Positions 1-7,482 of a stretch of 64,000 nucleotides of DNA are shown here, one piece after another. A program made the position numbers and the translations under genes. This DNA is from Aldehydirespirator sp965200005 (GTDB taxonomy: Bacteria; Actinomycetota; Acidimicrobiia; Acidimicrobiales; Aldehydirespiratoraceae), in the NCBI GenBank assembly GCA_965200005.1, contig OZ241331.1:3224001-3288000 (forward strand), read 5' to 3'. Positions within the stretch are counted from its first letter, which is position 1. Every line of letters begins with the position of its first letter. The notes beneath the pieces were generated by a model, which was given only the letters and a program-made list of their open reading frames with translations, made no database searches and was not told the origin of the DNA.

Positions 1-345
1 GTAGATGACACTGATGGCGATCCCGACGACACGACAACCGATCCAGATGATAATGGCGAGTCACCAACCGATGGCCCTGACACCCCCGATGACAGCGACA
101 CTCCCAATGACAGCGAGACTTCACCTGACGAACCGAGCGACTCACCGGCCGATGACCCGTCCGGCTCGAACGGCGATGATGGAGACAAAGACAGCGATGA
201 CTCCGATGAGGGTGATGACGGTGTTGAACCAGCCGATCCTGATGACCCGCCCTCTGATGAGGAACCCAGCGAGACCCTCCCCATAGGTGACCATGACACG
301 GATTCGCAGAAAGGTCCTCGCCAGCCCACGCTGAGCCCGCCATGA
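1..345 (+). CDS. C-terminal tail of an acidic low-complexity protein (5' end outside window)
   Basis: Frame 1 is open from the first base to a TGA at 343-345. The visible 114 residues are almost entirely Asp, Ser, Pro, Thr, Glu and Gly, with runs such as DDGDKDSDDSDEGDD. This is an intrinsically disordered, highly acidic tail of the kind often found at the end of secreted or membrane-anchored actinobacterial proteins. The globular part lies outside the window, so no function can be given. The TGA overlaps the ATG of the PAP2 phosphatase gene (ATGA), so the two are probably translationally coupled. A different frame over the same bases is also open but reads as Met/Thr/Pro noise and is a shadow. 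Confidence 0.7.
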   Translation, partial: VDDTDGDPDDTTTDPDDNGESPTDGPDTPDDSDTPNDSETSPDEPSDSPADDPSGSNGDDGDKDSDDSDEGDDGVEPADPDDPPSDEEPSETLPIGDHDTDSQKGPRQPTLSPP

Positions 346-917
346 GCAAGAATCCAGTTTCGCTCGCTAATGACACTGAGGCCCGTGACTCTCGTCCGAC
401 GTCGCTGTGGCAGCTAGTTGACCAGGTCGACGATGCTATCGACGAGTACTGGGAGCGGTGGCGGGATGATCCAAGGCTCGATCGTCTGTTCTATGCGGCT
501 TCGGAGGCCGCCAACCATTCGAGGCTCTGGCATGCGCTTGGCCTGCTACAGGCTGTTGTGCGCCGAGACAAGCGCGGCGCCATTGAACTCAGTGTCGTGC
601 TCGCCGCCGAGTCGGCAATAGTGAACGGTGGTGTCAAGTCATTGTTTAGGCGGTCTCGACCCAGCCATTCCAAGCCCCGGCCTCACAAGTTGCGCCGGCC
701 TCTAACGACAAGCTTTCCCAGTGGACATGCCAGTGCTGCGATGCTCGCTGCGACGATGTTGTCGAGACGAAGCAAGCGAGTGGCTCCTTGGTATGCGTTG
801 GCCCTGCTTGTGGCGGTCAGTCGCATTCATGTCCGGCTTCATCACGCCAGTGACGTGATCGCGGGAATCGCAGTCGGTGTTGCGTTAGGGGCGCTAGCCC
901 GACGCATCCTGCGCTAG
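342..917 (+). CDS. PAP2-superfamily phosphatase
   Basis: A 191-residue member of the PAP2 (acid phosphatase/vanadium haloperoxidase) superfamily, which removes phosphate from lipid phosphates such as phosphatidic acid, phosphatidylglycerophosphate or undecaprenyl pyrophosphate. All three signature motifs are present in order: K99 with the RP at 106-107 (KSLFRRSRP), FPSGH at 125-129 and SR at 160-161 with H167 and D171. The histidines of motifs 2 and 3 are the expected catalytic pair. Hydrophobic stretches occur around 82-97, 130-140, 148-160 and 172-186, so it is probably membrane embedded, with a charged N-terminal 80 residues. The start overlaps the stop of the preceding gene (ATGA). The substrate cannot be chosen from sequence. 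Confidence 0.88.
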   Translation: MSKNPVSLANDTEARDSRPTSLWQLVDQVDDAIDEYWERWRDDPRLDRLFYAASEAANHSRLWHALGLLQAVVRRDKRGAIELSVVLAAESAIVNGGVKSLFRRSRPSHSKPRPHKLRRPLTTSFPSGHASAAMLAATMLSRRSKRVAPWYALALLVAVSRIHVRLHHASDVIAGIAVGVALGALARRILR

Positions 918-925
918 CTCTAGCT

Positions 926-1035
926 CTCGCATTAGTCACGCCGCCACAACGCCGCGCCCCACCTCCCGTCTAGCGTTGACCGCGGCGCCGGTAATCAACT
1001 CGCATTAGTCACGCCGCCACAACGCCGCGCCCCAC
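926..1035. repeat. 37-bp perfect direct repeat, two copies
   Basis: Bases 926-962 and 999-1035 are identical over 37 bp (both begin CTCGCATTAGTCACGCC and end GCGCCCCAC) and are separated by 36 bp. The pair fills the gap between the PAP2 gene and the SDR gene. The second copy ends exactly where the putative -10 element of the SDR gene begins (1036). It looks like a recent local duplication of promoter-proximal DNA; no function is demonstrated. Confidence 0.9.
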
Positions 1036-1041
1036 TATGGT
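1036..1041 (+). promoter_or_regulatory. -10 element of a leaderless promoter (TATGGT)
   Basis: TATGGT fits the actinobacterial TANNNT -10 hexamer and is followed by exactly 6 nt before the GTG at 1048, the spacing at which transcription would start at the first base of the start codon. No Shine-Dalgarno sequence is present. It supports the GTG start of the SDR gene. Confidence 0.55.
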
Positions 1042-1047
1042 CGGCGC

Positions 1048-1875
1048 GTGGAACTTCGAGGAGCAATAGCTGTTGTCACCGGTGCCGCTAGCGGGATCGG
1101 GCGAGCACTAGCTAAGGCACTGGCTAGCGACGGCGGCTGTGTGGTGGTTGCAGTTGACACCAACGAGGCTGGCGTATCTGAGTTAATCGGTGAGATCGCT
1201 CGCGAGTCCAACGCCGCGGGTCCCGAGGGATTTGCCGCCCACCTTGATGTCACTGACGAAGCCTCGGTGGTCGCGCTCATTGAACGGGTTGAGAGCGAAC
1301 TCGGCCACATTGAGTTGTGGTGCGGGAATGCTGGCATCGCTGATCCCGGCGGGCTTGAACGTCCTGATGACACCTGGAACCGGCTCTGGGATGTGAATGT
1401 GATGGCGCATGTCATCGCAGGCCGTCACCTGATACCGCGTTGGGTGGATCGAGGTTCAGGTCACCTATTGATTACCGCGTCGGCCGCTGGTCTATTGACG
1501 AATCTGGGCACCGCGTCGTATGCAGTTACCAAACACGCTGCTGTGGCACTCGCAGAGTGGATTGCCATTACTCATGGTGATGAAGGTGTGAGGGTGTCAT
1601 GCCTTTGCCCGCAAGGTGTGAGAACACCGATGACGGAAACTGAGGGTCAATTGGGAATCAGCCAGGTACATCGTCTTGGCATGATCGAACCCGAAGAAGC
1701 CGCTTCAGTAACCTTAGATGCGCTTAGGGAAGATCGATTTCTGATCCTGCCTCATCCTGAAGTTGCGACCTATGAGCAGCGCAGAGCCGCCGACCGGCAT
1801 CGCTGGCTCAATGGCATGCGCAGGATGCAGAGATTCCTTACTGAGAGTGCTAATTCGGAGATAGATCCCGGATGA
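1048..1875 (+). CDS. SDR-family NAD(P)-dependent oxidoreductase
   Basis: A 275-residue classical short-chain dehydrogenase/reductase. The cofactor loop TGAASGIG is at residues 11-18, NAG at 94-96, the catalytic Ser at about 146 and YAVTK (Y158, K162) follows. An Asp (D37) after the second strand suggests preference for NAD over NADP, which is inference. The substrate is unknown; neighbours are an F420-type oxidoreductase and lipid genes, so an alcohol or hydroxyacyl substrate is possible. The GTG at 1048 is chosen because a TANNNT box lies 6 nt upstream; an ATG at 1037 is out of frame. The 3' end overlaps the convergent LLM oxidoreductase gene by 26 bp. Confidence 0.88.
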   Translation: MELRGAIAVVTGAASGIGRALAKALASDGGCVVVAVDTNEAGVSELIGEIARESNAAGPEGFAAHLDVTDEASVVALIERVESELGHIELWCGNAGIADPGGLERPDDTWNRLWDVNVMAHVIAGRHLIPRWVDRGSGHLLITASAAGLLTNLGTASYAVTKHAAVALAEWIAITHGDEGVRVSCLCPQGVRTPMTETEGQLGISQVHRLGMIEPEEAASVTLDALREDRFLILPHPEVATYEQRRAADRHRWLNGMRRMQRFLTESANSEIDPG

Positions 1876-2824
1876 ACTCAAAGGTGTCGACTCCCGGAAC
1901 CGGTATCACCATCGGCACGGGACATGTCACACCATTGTCTGTGTAGCGATCAATCTGCGCCCTACAGTCATCAGGATTTCCATGAACCAGCAGTTCATCC
2001 ACAACCTGTTCTGGGATCTTCGCTAGCGAGGCTCGGCGATCACCAGCGTCCCATTGAGCGAAGTGTTCGCCCAATACGTCGCCACGACCGAGCCACTCAT
2101 TAAACGCCCGGTAAACAGGAACATTGAGGTATGCCGCCAGGATGAAACGACCCCTTGCAATTGCTTCTGCTCGGTTCGCTGAAGGCATCACAAAGATGCG
2201 CGCCACTACCTCTGCATCCGCATTCTGCGATGTCACAATCGCCGACACTCGCGCAGCGTCGCTTGGAGATAACCAGTTGATGATGGCACCTTGTGCTTCG
2301 CGTCCCGCGAGACGCAACATCCTCTCACGCAATGCGGCAACAAAAATCGGGACGCTCTCAGAAACCTCAACACCAAGCCTGAAGCCACGCACCGAGAACG
2401 TGTCATAGGTCTCCGTAACCTTTTCGCCACTCAAGGCAGCTTGAAGGAATCTAATCGTGTCACGAACCCGGCTATAGGGCTTGTCAAACTCCATCGCATT
2501 CCAACGTCCCACAATCACATCAGAAGACGATCCAATACCCAACACGAAACGGCCGGGCGCTGCTGAAGCCATCGACGCAACCGACTGCGCTAGCAGTGCC
2601 GGCCCACGCGTAAAGACAGGCAAAATCGCTGTCCCCAAGCGCAGTTCGGGTGCCCACACCGAGGCCAGCGCCAGCGTCGTGAGTCCATCATGGCCATCTG
2701 CTTCAGATGACCACACATCGGTATAACCCAGCTCCGACAACTCCTCAAAGCGCTCCCGCTGAGCATGCAGTGGCCCAGAAAACGGGACAGTGATCCCAAA
2801 ACGCCCACTCCTGCGACCAACCAT
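1850..2824 (-). CDS. LLM-class F420-dependent oxidoreductase
   Basis: A 324-residue luciferase-like monooxygenase-fold protein. The N-terminus (GRFGITVPFSG), the segment RLGTAILPVFTRGPALLAQS and the glycine-rich GRFVLGIGSSS are typical of the actinobacterial LLM group that uses coenzyme F420, rather than FMN, as hydride carrier. Such enzymes are TIM barrels reducing or oxidising alcohols, imines or enones in the cytoplasm; the substrate here cannot be inferred. The ATG at 2824 follows a 27-nt gap to a divergent small ORF. The 3' end overlaps the convergent SDR gene. FMN rather than F420 as cofactor cannot be excluded. Confidence 0.85.
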   Translation of the reverse strand: MVGRRSGRFGITVPFSGPLHAQRERFEELSELGYTDVWSSEADGHDGLTTLALASVWAPELRLGTAILPVFTRGPALLAQSVASMASAAPGRFVLGIGSSSDVIVGRWNAMEFDKPYSRVRDTIRFLQAALSGEKVTETYDTFSVRGFRLGVEVSESVPIFVAALRERMLRLAGREAQGAIINWLSPSDAARVSAIVTSQNADAEVVARIFVMPSANRAEAIARGRFILAAYLNVPVYRAFNEWLGRGDVLGEHFAQWDAGDRRASLAKIPEQVVDELLVHGNPDDCRAQIDRYTDNGVTCPVPMVIPVPGVDTFEFIRDLSPN

Positions 2825-2851
2825 GTCACACCCCCTCGCGATGATGTTGCC

Positions 2852-3094
2852 ATGACCGATCAGCTCTCACTCATCGACCTGGGCAGCCAAGCCTCACGTG
2901 AGGCCGAACGCGCTGTCCGAGGCAACGACAGATTTGCAACTCCCGACCGTAATTCGTTTGCGTGGCAACTCGACGCCAAAACTTGCGAAACCGGCCGCCT
3001 AGGCGTCGCCCGTGCCCGAGCGGCACTAGCCGCAGCGGGATGCCCTGGCCGCAGCGCTACCGTCGATGGTCGCGACCTGCCGACAGCGGCTTGA
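2852..3094 (+). CDS. small conserved-looking hypothetical protein (80 aa)
   Basis: An 80-residue protein starting at the ATG at 2852, divergent from the LLM gene. Third codon positions are strongly G/C rich, unlike the antisense frames, so it reads as coding. Its middle (about residues 28-62) contains FAWQLDAKTCETGRLGVARARAALAAA, an amphipathic helical segment. No family is recognised and there are no membrane segments. There is no clear ribosome-binding site; an in-frame start further upstream (2765) would run into the divergent gene and is rejected. Bases 3095-3212 downstream hold nothing recognisable. Confidence 0.5.
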   Translation: MTDQLSLIDLGSQASREAERAVRGNDRFATPDRNSFAWQLDAKTCETGRLGVARARAALAAAGCPGRSATVDGRDLPTAA

Positions 3095-3212
3095 TCGTCG
3101 CTGCTCATCGGTGGGCCCAGGCAGGTCAACCACGCCCAGAACCCACCCAAGTCATGCCTCGCCAAAAGGGACGACAGATTTGACAGGTCTAAGACCACCG
3201 CGGCTCTGCGTT

Positions 3213-3764
3213 GTGCGCAGCAGGATCCTTGCTGCGTCCACAGCAGCCACGATCGCTGTTTGGATACTCGTATTCGGGACTGCCTGTAGCAACAATGATC
3301 TTGAGATAGCTCCAGGCCGGACTCCCGAGTGGACACCTAATGCGGCAGTTGAGGCCGTTGTTGACGGCGACACGATCGTCGCCACCATCGCTGGAGCGTC
3401 CCACATCATTCGACTAATCGGGATCGACACGCCCGAAACAGTGGCGCCGCAGCGTCCCGTGGAGTGCTTCGGACCTCAGGCATCTCAATACTTGACTGAG
3501 CTTCTTCCACCGGGCACCGAAGTCACGATCGTCCGAGATGTCCAAGCGCGAGATGCTTACGATCGTCTGCTTGGGTACGTGATCAGATCCTCGGACGGCC
3601 TCTTCGTCAACCTTGAGCTTCTAGCTGGTGGCTACGCCGCAACACTCAATTTCCCACCGAACGAGAAGTTCACGCGGGCATTTGAGCAGGCACAGTCTGC
3701 TGCTCGGGCAGGTGGCGCGGGCTTGTGGGGAACGTGCGGCGGCCCCAACACGCCCCTACTGTGA
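3213..3764 (+). CDS. lipoprotein thermonuclease-family (SNase-like) nuclease
   Basis: A staphylococcal-nuclease-fold protein of 183 residues when started at the GTG at 3213. That start gives a clean lipoprotein signal peptide: MRSR, a hydrophobic core, then a lipobox FGTAC with the lipidated Cys at residue 25. The SNase domain follows: VDGDTI (calcium Asp), RLIGIDTPE with the Arg, Asp, Thr and Glu of the active site, and RDAYDRLLGYV carrying the second Arg. All catalytic residues are therefore present, and it is expected to degrade DNA or RNA outside the membrane, probably for nutrient nucleotides. The frame stays open further upstream to 3066, but that extension lacks a signal sequence. It ends 48 nt before the next gene. 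Confidence 0.88.
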   Translation: MRSRILAASTAATIAVWILVFGTACSNNDLEIAPGRTPEWTPNAAVEAVVDGDTIVATIAGASHIIRLIGIDTPETVAPQRPVECFGPQASQYLTELLPPGTEVTIVRDVQARDAYDRLLGYVIRSSDGLFVNLELLAGGYAATLNFPPNEKFTRAFEQAQSAARAGGAGLWGTCGGPNTPLL

Positions 3765-3812
3765 TGCTCATGTGCATGTTTGGCTACGGGTTAGCGGTGC
3801 GATGAGGTAGCG

Positions 3813-4670
3813 GTGAGATACCGTCGGCATGTGCAGTCGCTCCCGGAGCGTCTCGGACACCGGCCAGACGCCAAGCTCGTGATCATCAGCGCTGATCGGA
3901 TCGGCACCACGCACTCAAGTACTGCTGGTGGTTACGCAGCGCTGCGAGATGGTGTGGCAACGACCGGCACGATTGTGATGCCAGGCGTGTGGGCACGACA
4001 CGCCGCTGAGTTGTACCGCGGCGAGGACCTCGGTGTGCAGCTGACTCTCAACTCCGAGCTGGATTGTTTCCGCTGGGGGCCGATTACGAACGCTCCGAGC
4101 CTGCTAGATGGCGACGGTGGATTTCCTCGCACGCTCGAAGATCTGTGGGATCACGCAGACCTAGACGAGGTACGTCGCGAGTGCCGGGCTCAGCTTGAGC
4201 GCGCTGTGTTGTGGGGCTTTGACGTGTCGCATCTGACGACTCACATGGCTGCTCTACAGCAACGCCCCGAGTTCTTTGATGTTTTTGTTGATCTAGCGGC
4301 GAGGTTCGACTTGCCGATCCGTCTCGAAGGTCATCGAGCTGAGATCAACGCTGGGTTTCCTTTCCGTTCACTCGCGATCGAGCGGGGAGTCCTGTTTCCC
4401 GACCACTTCACGTTGAAGCGCGGCCAGACACGTTCACATGTTCTTGAACAGCTAGATGGCCTGGCTCCAGGAGTTACCGAAGTGGCTTTGAATCCGGCAC
4501 TGGACGAGCCCGAGATTCATGCCATCGATCCTTCGGCGGCTGGCAAGGTGGCTGACTTGACAGTGGCACTGGCACAAGACACGGCTCAACTGATTGAGCA
4601 GGCTGGTGCTTCGCTGATCGGTTACCGCGAACTACGAGCCGCTCAGCGCCGAGCCCATCACCGCATCTAG
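3813..4670 (+). CDS. ChbG/HpnK (YdjC)-like carbohydrate deacetylase homologue with degenerate active site
   Basis: A 285-residue protein with the fold signature of the ChbG/HpnK family, metal-dependent deacetylases of N-acetylated sugars. Diagnostic segments are the N-terminal strand LVIISAD, the block GVQLTLNSE followed by FRWGP, HLTTHMAAL, and a C-terminal GYREL. The usual metal and catalytic positions are altered: the normal ADD(F/L)G reads ADRIG (R29 replaces Asp), the normal HLTL reads QLTL (Q76 replaces His) and HLDSH reads HLTTH (T142 replaces Asp); only H144 of that set remains. It is thus likely inactive as a deacetylase or uses different chemistry. The start is a GTG with no obvious ribosome-binding site. 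Convergent with the SCP2 gene. Confidence 0.72.
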   Translation: MRYRRHVQSLPERLGHRPDAKLVIISADRIGTTHSSTAGGYAALRDGVATTGTIVMPGVWARHAAELYRGEDLGVQLTLNSELDCFRWGPITNAPSLLDGDGGFPRTLEDLWDHADLDEVRRECRAQLERAVLWGFDVSHLTTHMAALQQRPEFFDVFVDLAARFDLPIRLEGHRAEINAGFPFRSLAIERGVLFPDHFTLKRGQTRSHVLEQLDGLAPGVTEVALNPALDEPEIHAIDPSAAGKVADLTVALAQDTAQLIEQAGASLIGYRELRAAQRRAHHRI

Positions 4671-4695
4671 TAGGAGCCGTACTGTTTTAGGTTGT

Positions 4696-5064
4696 TTAGG
4701 TGTTAGCTGGGTGACGGAATTGAGCAATCAACGCACGCCAACCGTCAAATAGCAGCACTTGGTCACCCTGCAGCTTCACTCGACCGGACATGTAGCCGAC
4801 CTCCACAGGTAGGTCACCTGCGAGGCATGCCTTCAGGTCGGCCAGTTTCCAGCTCAGCACCATGTCCGGGCTCTTGTGACGACCGGCTGTAATGCTCACT
4901 GAGCCAGCGGAGACGCACAAGTGAAATGAGCGTGCCGCTCCCTTGGCCCCGGTTACCGCGAATTGGGCTACCCCGTCGGGCGCACCGGGTTGATGCATGC
5001 CTGCGACAACCGCTTCGATCTGCTCGTACAAGTCTGAGGAGCTGGTCACAGCGGTGCTAGGCAC
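4696..5064 (-). CDS. SCP2 sterol-binding-domain protein
   Basis: A compact protein of about 122 residues that reads as a stand-alone SCP2-like domain: an N-terminal helix (LYEQIEAVVAGM), a central sheet with FHLCVSAGSVSITAG, then MVLSWKLADLKACLAGDLPVEVGYMSGRVKLQGD, the typical hydrophobic-tunnel half ending in the KLxGD strand. SCP2 proteins bind sterols, acyl-CoAs or other lipids in the cytoplasm. A longer frame to 5121 is open but would lie inside mca; GTG codons at 5064 and 5049 are the realistic starts, the former overlapping the mca stop by 8 nt. Probably co-transcribed with mca. Ligand unknown. Confidence 0.75.
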   Translation of the reverse strand: MPSTAVTSSSDLYEQIEAVVAGMHQPGAPDGVAQFAVTGAKGAARSFHLCVSAGSVSITAGRHKSPDMVLSWKLADLKACLAGDLPVEVGYMSGRVKLQGDQVLLFDGWRALIAQFRHPANT

Positions 5065-5914
5065 TTGAACGCAAGCCCTCAAAGAGGTCACGCTCGGGCT
5101 TGCTCGTCGGGCTCGGCCCACGGGCCAGCACGTAGTCGTCGTAGGGGTGAATGGAGTTCTCTACGTCGGGCGGCAGGCCGAACCAGAATGGTGACTCTGG
5201 ATCTATCTGGCTTGCGTGCGCAAGCAACCCTGCGGTGCGAGCATCCGTGAATCCCTCAACGGGCACCTGGGTTGTGATGTGATGATCGGTTGAGTCCCGC
5301 TTGAACCACCACTCACCGTATGGCGACTCAAGGCCCCGGTCGATGAATGCTTTGTGGCGTTCTTCGATGCGTTTGCGTGACCACAGCGTGTAATATAGCT
5401 TGGATGGGCTCCAGGGTTCACCGAGGTCAGGACGGTAATCGGGGTCACCAGCAGCCTCGAAGGCTGGTATGGAGATGTCATGTACCCGGACGTGATCCGG
5501 GTGCTGGTAAGTGCTTTGATCTTCCGGATACGTGACGATGACTTGCGGCCGGCATCGCCGGATGATCTTCACGAGCCGCGCAACTGCTTCATCTAGGTCG
5601 GCTTGTGCGAAGCAATCTGGATGTTCGTTTGAGTCTGAGCCCTTCATTCCCGAGTCTCGATAGCCGAGCTTGACGACTTCGTCATAGCCAATCACTGAGG
5701 CTGCTCGTGCTAGTTCTGCGGCTCTGACCTCGGCAAGTTCCTCTGCCTTGTAAGCCAGCGCAGGGTTGAGGACTTCGCCCTCCTCGCCGCCGGTACAACA
5801 AACCAACACCGTACGAATACCTTCGGCGTGGTACCTAGCGATTGTCGGCGCACCTTTGGACGCTTCGTCGTCGGGGTGGGCATGCACTGTCAGAAGGCAT
5901 AGCCGCTCGGGCAT
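5057..5914 (-). CDS. mca: mycothiol S-conjugate amidase
   Basis: A 285-residue LmbE/PIG-L zinc hydrolase. The N-terminal AHPDDE (residues 12-17) and the later YQHPDHVRVHD supply the zinc ligands. Length and internal segments (GGEEGEVLNPA, LGYRDSGMKGS, a long C-terminal half with PYGEWWFKRDSTDHHITTQV) match Mca, which cleaves mycothiol-toxin conjugates into a mercapturic acid and GlcN-inositol, better than the shorter biosynthetic MshB. It implies the organism makes mycothiol, an actinobacterial thiol. The ATG at 5914 is preferred over an upstream in-frame start at 6019, because the extra 35 residues are unlike the family and TAGCGT lies 8 nt before this ATG. Overlaps the SCP2 gene. Confidence 0.87.
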   Translation of the reverse strand: MPERLCLLTVHAHPDDEASKGAPTIARYHAEGIRTVLVCCTGGEEGEVLNPALAYKAEELAEVRAAELARAASVIGYDEVVKLGYRDSGMKGSDSNEHPDCFAQADLDEAVARLVKIIRRCRPQVIVTYPEDQSTYQHPDHVRVHDISIPAFEAAGDPDYRPDLGEPWSPSKLYYTLWSRKRIEERHKAFIDRGLESPYGEWWFKRDSTDHHITTQVPVEGFTDARTAGLLAHASQIDPESPFWFGLPPDVENSIHPYDDYVLARGPSPTSKPERDLFEGLRSSA

Positions 5915-6070
5915 GACCGCTGACGCTACCGCCCCATCCCCCCTCCCGCGCCCCCACAACTCAGCCGAGCGCGGGAGCGCATGAGCCCACCTCAGATTCC
6001 AAGAAACCGGCAAGCACACGGCTACGGCCCGCTTTCGGGGGCTGACTATCTTTTGATTGCTGGTGATCGC

Positions 6071-7336
6071 CTAGGGCGCTGACGGTTGGAGTGGGACTAG
6101 CGCTGAGAAGTCAGGTTCGCTGAAGTCGTCTTCATCGTTGCGTAGTTCCCAACCACAGATCTCAGCAAGGCGAGCGCGGCCTTCATCGGGTCCGTGGGCT
6201 ATCAGAGCATCCCCGCTACGTAACTGCTCCTGACCTCGTGGCCGGTACCGGTACTGGCCGCCACGTCTGATGGCCAACACGACAAAGCCAGGGTCGACGT
6301 TAAGCCGCAACTGTCTCAGCGTCGACGCTTCAGCCTGTGAACCAGCTGCTACCGGCACGTGGGCCACAACGTCATCGCTGTCACCCAACGCGACACCAAG
6401 GATCGGATGGATCTCTTCTTGACGTTCAATGATCCACACCATCTGCTGCGCCTGATCACCGAGATCCTCGGCCGCTTGCGACAGGTGAAGCAGGCCACGA
6501 AGCGAACGCAACTGCGACTCCCTCACTCCTTGTGAAGCCCGCAGAACCCACATTTCCAGCCGATCCTTCATCTCATCAAGACGGTCTTCAAGGTGACAAA
6601 CCTCAGCTGCCAAGCTCAGATCCCGCAGAGCTAATGACGAGTAGGCGAGACCGACGGCGACCTCCGACAGGTTCTTCATCTCGACGAGCACATCCACAGC
6701 CCGGTCGAGATCGGTAGCGACTGGGCCATCCGGTTTGGTTGGCGGAGACCACCCCGGAGAGCCTGCCAGAGTCCGCAACACCTTGATCCCATCTGGTGAG
6801 CCGCGCAGGAACAAGACATCGTCAGGAACGATGACTGTGTCTCCACCAACATCGGTGATCCAGTCACGCTCTCGACGGATCGCCATGACCCGCATGCCCA
6901 TATGCACCGGCATCTCAAGATCGGCAAGATGCCGGTGAGCCAGCCGCGAACCTTCCGAGACTCTCAGGCGATGCGACACCTCCTCCGCTGCACTCAGATC
7001 GGCCACCAACTCGACTGGGATGCCAACCCGGTGAGTAACGATGCGAGCCACATCAACCGCGTCGTTAGCGATGCGTTCGATCGCAGAGATGACCTGCAAC
7101 ACCGACGCCATTCCTTCGGCATCACGAGGATGACGCACCGCCAGGATGCACACGGCGCGCATGTCTTGCACTAGATGGCTCATGCGCTCCTCAAGCTCGC
7201 CAACCTCTTCGGCCATATCGGGGTCACCGAAATACAGGGCGGCATACGCTAGGTCAACCATCAACTCTGATGTGTCTTTTGCCTCGGCAAGCATCTCACG
7301 CAGATTGCGCGGCCTGTCACGAGTTCGGTCGTCCAT
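6071..7336 (-). CDS. duplicated PhoU / TrkA-C (RCK_C) regulatory protein
   Basis: A 421-residue cytoplasmic protein built as two tandem halves. Each half has a PhoU-like helical bundle (about residues 10-120 and 220-320) followed by a TrkA-C/RCK_C ligand-binding domain (about 130-205 and 335-410), the latter marked by VMAIRRERDWI...DDVLFLRGS and VLAIRRGGQYRY...GDALIAHGP. RCK_C domains sense ions or small ligands and gate cation transporters. It lies just downstream of an MgtE-like permease in the same direction, with a 139-nt gap, so it is probably that transporter's regulator. The ATG at 7336 has a GGGGGG ribosome-binding stretch 4 nt upstream and TATGAT at 7361-7366 as a possible -10, so it may have its own promoter. 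Confidence 0.8.
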   Translation of the reverse strand: MDDRTRDRPRNLREMLAEAKDTSELMVDLAYAALYFGDPDMAEEVGELEERMSHLVQDMRAVCILAVRHPRDAEGMASVLQVISAIERIANDAVDVARIVTHRVGIPVELVADLSAAEEVSHRLRVSEGSRLAHRHLADLEMPVHMGMRVMAIRRERDWITDVGGDTVIVPDDVLFLRGSPDGIKVLRTLAGSPGWSPPTKPDGPVATDLDRAVDVLVEMKNLSEVAVGLAYSSLALRDLSLAAEVCHLEDRLDEMKDRLEMWVLRASQGVRESQLRSLRGLLHLSQAAEDLGDQAQQMVWIIERQEEIHPILGVALGDSDDVVAHVPVAAGSQAEASTLRQLRLNVDPGFVVLAIRRGGQYRYRPRGQEQLRSGDALIAHGPDEGRARLAEICGWELRNDEDDFSEPDFSALVPLQPSAP

Positions 7337-7446
7337 CAGTCCCCCCAGAAGGGTCTAGGCATCATAGTCAGCCTCGTTCGCGGCCTGCTTGCAGACGGGT
7401 GGCTCCCAGTCCGGCGTTCACCCCACGTCTCATGCCTGCACGGATT

Positions 7447-7482
7447 GACCTCACGGTTACGCATCGACCTCACGGTTACGCA
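7447..7482. repeat. 17-bp direct repeat, period 19
   Basis: GACCTCACGGTTACGCA occurs at 7447-7463 and again at 7466-7482. The second copy contains the TAA stop of the MgtE-like gene (7476-7478), so the first copy looks like a small tandem duplication of that gene's 3' end placed just after its stop. Confidence 0.85.

Noticed and set aside
2860..3336. Minus-strand 158-codon frame
   Set aside because: Opposite the small protein at 2852 and the nuclease signal peptide; composition is Arg/Ser/Cys-rich shadow.
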